64,000 bases of DNA, taken from positions 1 to 64,000 of the forward strand of contig NZ_JACJPV010000005.1 of the NCBI RefSeq assembly GCF_014696225.1, read 5' to 3'. Shown in pieces: positions 59,702 through 64,000 of this stretch (positions are counted from its first letter, which is position 1; every line of letters begins with the position of its first letter). This DNA is from Anabaena sp. FACHB-1237 (GTDB lineage Bacteria > Cyanobacteriota > Cyanobacteriia > Cyanobacteriales > Nostocaceae). The notes beneath the pieces were generated by a model. The model did no database searches and had not been told where the DNA came from. It worked only from the letters and a program-made list of their open reading frames with translations. The position numbers and the translations under genes were made by a program.

Positions 59702-60307
59702 TTAATCATTAATAGCATTGAGTAATACTTCTGATAAACTCATATCTTCCATATCATCCATTGTTACTGTATCACAAATATCAAACTTTGCGCCAGCACC
59801 TTGCAATTCATCATCTAAGACTTTTAAAAAGCGAGTAGCTTGGGGATCATTGCCAACTTGAATAAAGGAAATGGCTAATTCCTCATCTCGATCCATTTTG
59901 CGAGATGCTTCAATAATTACTTTCATCACAGCTTTACGATCATCAGGTTCACCATCAGTAACTACTAAAATTGTTTCACCATTTGGTTTAGTTTGTCCTG
60001 CGGCTTTCCTTTGAAAATAATCATCTGTAGCAACTTTTAAAACTCCTGCTAAGTCTGTACTTCCTGATGGATCATTTTCTTGAAAAATTTGTCCCACTTT
60101 GCCAGATGTGACATTATCATATTTTTTAAATCTTCCAGAAAATAAATAGACTGTGATACCATCAGGATCAAATTGTTCACATTTACTTGCTAACGCCAAA
60201 GTTGATTCTTGGGCTGCTACCCATCTACTTCTACCACCTTTTTGGTCAGGTGTTGACATACTACCACTTTTGTCAATGATTAAAGTATAATCGCGGTTTT
60301 CTAACAT
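59702..60307 (-). CDS. vWA-domain protein (TerY-like), copy 1
   Basis: A 201-residue single-domain von Willebrand A protein. The metal-ion-dependent adhesion site is complete: DKSGSMS (13-19), the threonine/serine in SGSTDLAG and the aspartate in VVTDGEPDD. It has no signal peptide or membrane helix, so it should be cytoplasmic, like TerY of tellurite/stress operons. GGAG nine bases before the ATG supports the start. It is about three-quarters identical by eye to the gene at 60776, a tandem duplication. No TerD, PP2C or MoxR gene is adjacent. Confidence 0.87.
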   Translation of the reverse strand: MLENRDYTLIIDKSGSMSTPDQKGGRSRWVAAQESTLALASKCEQFDPDGITVYLFSGRFKKYDNVTSGKVGQIFQENDPSGSTDLAGVLKVATDDYFQRKAAGQTKPNGETILVVTDGEPDDRKAVMKVIIEASRKMDRDEELAISFIQVGNDPQATRFLKVLDDELQGAGAKFDICDTVTMDDMEDMSLSEVLLNAIND

Positions 60308-60528
60308 GATTTAATTCTCCATTTTTTGATAATTAGGTCATCATTTTTCCATGATTATTTTATGATTATTTTATGATTATTACATCATACTTGTATATCA
60401 TTTGTATATCAAAAAATACCAGGGTCAAATATCAAATAGTAAATTATCAAATTATCAAATTACATTTGATTTTCTTACCAAACTAACTGTTACATCCGTC
60501 TAGTTTCTCCTGATAGCTAACTGCTAAT

Positions 60529-60632
60529 TAAGCTGTTGTGCCTTTAACTTGAATAATTAATACAAGCAAGATGCTTGTGCTACTGTAACGTCAGGTTGTT
60601 TAATTATACAGTGAGTGCTGCACATTAGCTTA
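60529..60632 (-). repeat. R2 MITE-like element
   Basis: Full-length 104-bp reverse copy with TAAGCTGTTGTGC and GCACATTAGCTTA ends. Confidence 0.85.
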
Positions 60633-60636
60633 CTAA

Positions 60637-60771
60637 TAACGTAAGTTGCCAGTTAAATAAAGTAAGGTGCGTCAGAATCTTAAAATTGGTAATTTCAACC
60701 TAAATTATTCTGTCTCACGCACCCTACAAACTACAAAATATCCGAAAATTAATAACTAGCGACTTGAGTTA
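60637..60771. repeat. R4 MITE-like element
   Basis: Ends TAACGTAAGTTGCCAGTTA and TAACTAGCGACTTGAGTTA; inner arms GGTGCGTCAGA and TCTCACGCACC. Confidence 0.75.
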
Positions 60772-60775
60772 ATAA

Positions 60776-61381
60776 TTAATCAGTAATTGCATTCATTAAA
60801 ACATCAGCCAAACTCATATCTTCTATTTCATCTAAGGTGACGGTATCACAAATATCGAATTTCGCACCTACACCTTGTAACTGATCATCTAAAGCTTTTA
60901 AGAATTTTCTAGCTTGAGGATCATTGCCTACTTGAATCACAGAAATGGCTAATTCTTCATCTCTTTCCATTTTTTGAGTAGCAGCAATAATGATTTCAAA
61001 TACCGCTTTACGATCATCAGGTTCACCATCGGTAACTACTAAAATTGTTTCACCATTTAGTTTAGTTTGTCCTGCACTTTTACGTTGAAAATAATTATTT
61101 ATGGCATCTTGTAATACACCTGCCAGGTTTGTAGTTCCTGCTGGATCATTTTCTTGAAATATTTGGGCAACTTTGGCAGATGTTACGTTATCGTAACGTC
61201 TAAATTTGCCAGAAAATAAGTAAACTGTAATGCCATCAGGATCAAATTGTTCACATTTTCTCGCTAAAGCAATTGTGGACTCTTGGGCTATTTCCCATCT
61301 ACTTCTACCCCCAACTTGGTCAGGTGTAGACATACTGCCACTTTTATCAATAATTACTGTGTAATCACGATCGCTCATCAT
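60776..61381 (-). CDS. vWA-domain protein (TerY-like), copy 2
   Basis: A 201-residue paralogue of the preceding vWA protein with the same intact metal site (DKSGSMS, AGTTNLAG, VVTDGEPDD). Differences cluster in the helices (for example RKMDRDEEL against QKMERDEEL) while the C-terminal KFDICDTVT is shared. AAGGGA lies before two consecutive ATGs; either could start. Gene order on the minus strand is copy 2, copy 1, Slr1339-like, metK. Confidence 0.87.
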   Translation of the reverse strand: MMSDRDYTVIIDKSGSMSTPDQVGGRSRWEIAQESTIALARKCEQFDPDGITVYLFSGKFRRYDNVTSAKVAQIFQENDPAGTTNLAGVLQDAINNYFQRKSAGQTKLNGETILVVTDGEPDDRKAVFEIIIAATQKMERDEELAISVIQVGNDPQARKFLKALDDQLQGVGAKFDICDTVTLDEIEDMSLADVLMNAITD

Positions 61382-62094
61382 AATTTCCCTTTTTTAATCT
61401 CATCACTTTCTATTGTAACCCGTGAATATGAGTATGGTACTAAAAATGACAAAAAAATTAAAGATTAAAAATTAAAAAAATGTTAAGAAACGTGATCAGC
61501 TGATGTGCAGCACTCACTGTATAACTAAAAAACCTAAAACTACAGTAGCACAAGCATCTTGCTTGCATTTATTATCCTAAAACTAATGTAGCACAAGCAT
61601 CTTGCTTGCATTTATTATCCTAAAACTAATGTAGCACAAGCATCTTGCTTGCATTCATTATCCTAAAACTAATGTAGCACAAGCATCTTGCTTGCATTTA
61701 TTATCCTAAAACTACAGTAGCACAAGCATCTTGCTTGCATTTATTATCCTAAAACTAATGTAGCACAAGCATCTTGCTTGCATTTATTATCCTAAAACTA
61801 CAGTAGCACAAGCATCTTGCTTGCATTCATTATCCTAAAACTACAGTAGCACAAGCATCTTGCTTGCATTCATTATCCAAATTAAAAGTACAACAACTTA
61901 GCTAACTGGAATTAAAAAAATCTTTACATAAACTTAGGGATTAAAGGATAATTATTACAAAAATTTATGATAATAATTAGAAAAATCAACGGATCAAAAA
62001 AATTGAGAGAAATTTGATAAAAATATTTATGATGATTTTTTCTTGAATTTATTAGATATTATCAAATTAAAGGCTTAAATCTAGGCACATCATT
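61382..62094. other. 710-bp spacer dominated by an expanded R2
   Basis: The expanded R2 array (61496-61900) is followed by about 190 bp of AT-rich DNA upstream of trxA without a clear promoter. Confidence 0.6.
61496..61900 (+). repeat. R2 element with eight 43-bp internal tandem units
   Basis: The outer parts are R2 (GCTGATGTGCAGCACTCACT at the left, ACAACAACTTA at the right). The centre is eight 43-bp units from 61533 to 61876. Each has CCTAAAACTA(AT/CA)GTAGC, then ACAAGCATCTTGCTTGCATT, then (T/C)ATTAT. The units carry the R2 central palindrome. Confidence 0.9.
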
Positions 62095-62421
62095 ATGTCT
62101 GTAACCAATGTCACTGAAGCCACATTTAAACAAGAAGTATTGGAAAGTGAAACCCCTGTTTTAGTTGATTTCTGGGCTCCTTGGTGTGGTCCTTGTAAAA
62201 TGTTATCACCTGTAGTTGAAGAAGTGGCTGCTGAATACGAAGGTCAAGTAAAAGTAGTCAAATTAAACACTGATCAAAATCCCACAGTAGCTAGTCATTA
62301 TGGTATTCGCAGTATTCCCACATTAATGGTATTTAAAGGAGGAAAACAAATTAATACTGTAGTTGGCGCTGTTCCTAAAACTACCTTAGCTAAAACTTTG
62401 GATCAATATATTTCTTCATAG
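62095..62421 (+). CDS. trxA: Thioredoxin
   Basis: A 108-residue thioredoxin of the m type. Active site WCGPC in [20 protein letters not shown] at about residue 33, cis-proline in [13 protein letters not shown], and the buried aspartate at the start of VLVDF. It reduces disulfides of target enzymes with electrons from ferredoxin- or NADPH-thioredoxin reductase. It is followed by a run of four hairpins that look like terminators. Confidence 0.96.
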   Translation: MSVTNVTEATFKQEVLESETPVLVDFWAPWCGPCKMLSPVVEEVAAEYEGQVKVVKLNTDQNPTVASHYGIRSIPTLMVFKGGKQINTVVGAVPKTTLAKTLDQYISS

Positions 62422-62838
62422 CTTTTAGCTTTTAGCTATTAAGAACTAATTGAATATTTTATTGATAGATCATTTTCGATCTGATATCTCTAACTTGTTA
62501 ACCAAAATTGGAGATTTCAGATCCCGGACTTCTTGAAAAAGTTCGGGATCTTTTTGTTGAGTCAGATCCCGGACTTCTTGAAAAAGTTCGGGATCTTTTT
62601 GTTGAGTCAGATCCCGGACTTCTTGAAGAAGTTCGGGATCTTTTTGTTGAGTCAGATCCCGGACTTCTTGAAGAAGTCCGGGATCTTTTTGTTCATAACT
62701 AATTGAGAACTACTATATTTTGATTTTTGAGCAAATGAACCTGATCCGCAAATTCTTTGATAATTTACGAATATATACCTTGAAATTAAAACTAAATAAC
62801 GCTATTCTAACCATATCACTTAAATAAATGAACATAGC
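62422..62838. other. Spacer with tandem hairpins
   Basis: Contains the four-fold H1 array. The 140 bp between it and the nitroreductase gene show nothing recognised. Confidence 0.6.
62519..62690 (+). terminator. Four tandem H1 hairpins, each with a T-tract
   Basis: Four 45-bp units at 62519, 62564, 62609 and 62654. Each is AGATCCCGGACTTCTTGAA, then A/G-AAGTTCGGGATCT or AAGTCCGGGATCT, then TTTTTGTTGAGTC. Hairpin plus T-tract is a standard intrinsic terminator, here repeated four times behind trxA. An open frame through it is a repeat artefact. Confidence 0.75.
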
Positions 62839-63504
62839 ATGACAACTAATACCGAAATTCAAGCCTTGGATGTACCTACCGCGATTTTACAACGTCGTTC
62901 CATCAAAACCTTTAAACCAGATGCGATCGCCCCAGAATTACTCAAACAATTGATCGAATTAACTGTGGCTGCACCTAGTAGTTTTAATGTACAATCATGG
63001 CGGATTATTGTGGTACAAGATCAAGCCCAAAGAGAGGCTTTATGTGCGGCTTCTTGGAATCAAAAACAAATTAAAGAAGCACCTGTAACTTTTGTTTTTG
63101 CGGCCGATGCCAGTGCAGGAGAAAAAGATTTAACTCCTATTTTAGAACAAGGTGCAGCTACTGGTGCATGGAATGAAGGTACTGTTAATTATTTCAGAAA
63201 TGCCATTCCTAAATTTCAAGTTAGTTTAGGAGAAAAACGTCGGGAATATGCTATTAAAGATGCCATGATAGCGTCAACAAATTTAGTTTTAGCCGCAGAA
63301 AGTTTAGGTTTATCCACTTGTTTTATGAATGGTTGGATAGAAGATCAAGTAAAAGCGGTAATTGGTGCAGAAAATGATCCAGAATTAGCGATCGCTGTCT
63401 TAGTTCCCGTAGGATATGCAGCCGAACCTCGGTTAAACCCTGGACGTTTACCATTATCTACTAATGTTTTTGTAGATAAAATTAACACCTCCTATCAAGG
63501 TTAA
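62839..63504 (+). CDS. Nitroreductase-family protein
   Basis: A 221-residue FMN-binding nitroreductase-like protein. FMN-phosphate contacts are in ILQRRSIKTFKPD near the N-terminus and APSSFNVQSWRIIVV at about 45-60. The AMIASTNLVLAAESLGLSTC helix and the end VPVGYAAEPRLNPGRLPLS complete the pattern. Family members reduce nitro compounds, quinones or flavins with NAD(P)H; the physiological substrate cannot be told. A hairpin lies 18 bp behind it. Confidence 0.9.
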   Translation: MTTNTEIQALDVPTAILQRRSIKTFKPDAIAPELLKQLIELTVAAPSSFNVQSWRIIVVQDQAQREALCAASWNQKQIKEAPVTFVFAADASAGEKDLTPILEQGAATGAWNEGTVNYFRNAIPKFQVSLGEKRREYAIKDAMIASTNLVLAAESLGLSTCFMNGWIEDQVKAVIGAENDPELAIAVLVPVGYAAEPRLNPGRLPLSTNVFVDKINTSYQG

Positions 63505-63521
63505 TGGTAGATAATTATCTA

Positions 63522-63566
63522 TTTTGGTATGGTAAGGTAAACCAAAAACTTACCTCCATACCAAAA
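63522..63566. terminator. Putative nitroreductase terminator
   Basis: TTTTGGTATGG and GGTAA pair with TTACC and CCATACCAAAA around a short loop. Ends in A-rich rather than T-rich DNA on the plus strand. Confidence 0.55.
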
Positions 63567-63567
63567 C

Positions 63568-63638
63568 TAAGCCAATGTGTAGCACTCACTGTAAAACCAC
63601 AGTAACGCAAGCATCTTGCTTGCATTCATTATCCATAA
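63568..63638 (+). repeat. R2 element, degenerate
   Basis: TAAGCCAATGTGTAGCACTC start, middle deleted, core GCAAGCATCTTGCTTGCATT, right end lost. Confidence 0.7.
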
Positions 63639-63747
63639 CAAGTGACAGTTTCAGCTATTCGTCATCCCCAAAGTTTCTGATTTTTTAGACCCAAAATGCA
63701 CACTTTTGATGGTGTAGGAAAATCCTGGAACTTTCTTTTTGTGTGTT

Positions 63748-63851
63748 TAAGCTAATGTGCAGCACTCACTGTATAATTAAAAAACCTGAAGTTACAGTAG
63801 CACAAGCATCTTGCTTGTATTAATTATTCAAGTTAAAGGCACAACAGCTTA
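63748..63851 (+). repeat. R2 MITE-like element
   Basis: Full-length 104-bp copy, TAAGCTAATGTGC to GCACAACAGCTTA. Confidence 0.85.
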
Positions 63852-63905
63852 TCAACCTCAAACCTTTCATTCGTCAAGATTTGGGTTTTATTCAGCAAAC
63901 CCTAA

Positions 63906-64000
63906 TTAATCCATATCAGTTTCAATATTATTATTAAACCCCAACTCAGATAATGCAACTTTCGTTTCTTCAATCTTTTGCATAGCTATTTCTCCTTCTA
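63906..64000 (-). CDS. Partial or very short gene at window edge
   Basis: A minus-strand frame enters from the right edge and ends at a TAA (63906-63908). Its last residues read EGEIAMQKIEETKVALSELG and FNNNIETDMD. If the frame continues beyond the window it is the C-terminus of a larger protein. Alternatively AAGGAG eight bases before an ATG at 63983 would start a 25-residue peptide. The EGEIAMQKI part recalls the linker of Rpn/DUF4351-type proteins, but I would not name it. Confidence 0.35.
   Translation of the reverse strand, partial: EGEIAMQKIEETKVALSELGFNNNIETDMD

Larger units (their letters stand above)
60308..60775. other. Intergenic between vWA copies, with R2 and R4
   Basis: R2 (60529-60632) and R4 (60637-60771) lie back to back and end 4 bp from the stop codon of vWA copy 2. 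A GATTATTTTAT triplication lies near 60352-60380. Confidence 0.6.
63505..63905. other. Spacer with hairpin and two R2 copies
   Basis: Terminator-like hairpin (63522-63566), a degenerate R2 (63568-63638) and a full R2 (63748-63851). Confidence 0.6.

Noticed and set aside
61533-61876. CRISPR-like array of eight regularly spaced repeats
   Set aside because: The 43-bp units follow each other without unique spacers, and the outer parts are an R2 element. No cas gene is near.
62508-62702. Open frame coding for a repeated SDPGLLEKVRDLFVE peptide
   Set aside because: It is the read-through of four tandem hairpin/T-tract units behind trxA; it has no independent start signal and the structure is explained by DNA-level repetition.

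Overview
The window is a piece of a filamentous, probably bloom-forming cyanobacterial chromosome (order Nostocales; a Dolichospermum/Aphanizomenon/Anabaena-like genome is my best guess). The reasons are: very AT-rich DNA with many copies of the HIP1 octamer GCGATCGC inside genes; cyanobacteria-specific genes (Ftn2/ZipN, cyanobacterial Hfq, COP23 proteins, GUN4 domain, DUF2839, YlqD, acyl-ACP synthetase); heptameric short tandem repeats (STRR); and many small dispersed palindromic elements in the gaps. No rRNA, prophage or CRISPR array was seen; one tRNA (Ser-UGA) is present.

Layout. 0.3-10 kb (+ strand): a decayed fragment, an RNase II/R-like protein with degenerate catalytic motif, ubiX, a LapA-like membrane protein, aroK, argB, a tail-anchored TPR protein, a DUF3153 lipoprotein, a 2OG-Fe(II) oxygenase and a methyltransferase. 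10-15.5 kb: PIN-toxin remnant, a PD-(D/E)XK-like hypothetical, ylqD-aas, and two tiny related membrane-peptide genes flanking a TnpB remnant. 15.5-24 kb: recQ, ftn2, a metallophosphoesterase, tRNA-Ser, pyrE, manC. 24-35.5 kb (+): LCP-family cell-wall protein, two pentapeptide-repeat proteins, murJ, mgtE, pyrB, a two-repeat hypothetical and a carotenoid-desaturase-like flavoprotein. 35.8-45.9 kb: a ribbon-helix-helix/Mop-domain protein, small DUF proteins, a zinc-ribbon Ser/Thr kinase, and a COP23-trypsin-trypsin/GUN4-hypothetical gene run, then a glycosidase-like protein. 45.9-50.6 kb: hfq, dapF, creatininase-like, DUF2839, MacB-like ABC exporter. 51-56.3 kb: a second Ser/Thr kinase, a second PD-(D/E)XK-like protein, a trypsin-TPR protein and a second COP23 protein. 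57-61.4 kb (-): metK, a Slr1339-like hypothetical and two tandem vWA proteins. 62-63.9 kb: trxA, nitroreductase and a partial gene at the edge.

How it works together. Most genes are housekeeping (arginine, shikimate, pyrimidine, DAP, SAM, peptidoglycan and polysaccharide synthesis). The accessory part (about 36-61 kb) repeats one theme twice: a membrane-anchored Ser/Thr kinase with an extracytoplasmic C-terminal domain, plus a COP23 protein next to a secreted trypsin-like protease carrying an extra module (GUN4 or TPR). This looks like an envelope sensing/processing system, but that is inference.

The non-coding fraction is the most unusual part. There are two MITE-like families: R1, about 108 bp with TACAGCA ends, and R2, about 104 bp with TAAGCT ends and TA flanks. 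In one place R2 sits inside R1, which sits inside a third element. One R2 copy has expanded into eight 43-bp tandem units. A family of 33-bp hairpins with compensatory stem changes sits at gene 3' ends, with four tandem terminator-like copies behind trxA. Three loci share a consensus-type promoter with an exact 17-bp spacer and a conserved initially transcribed sequence.
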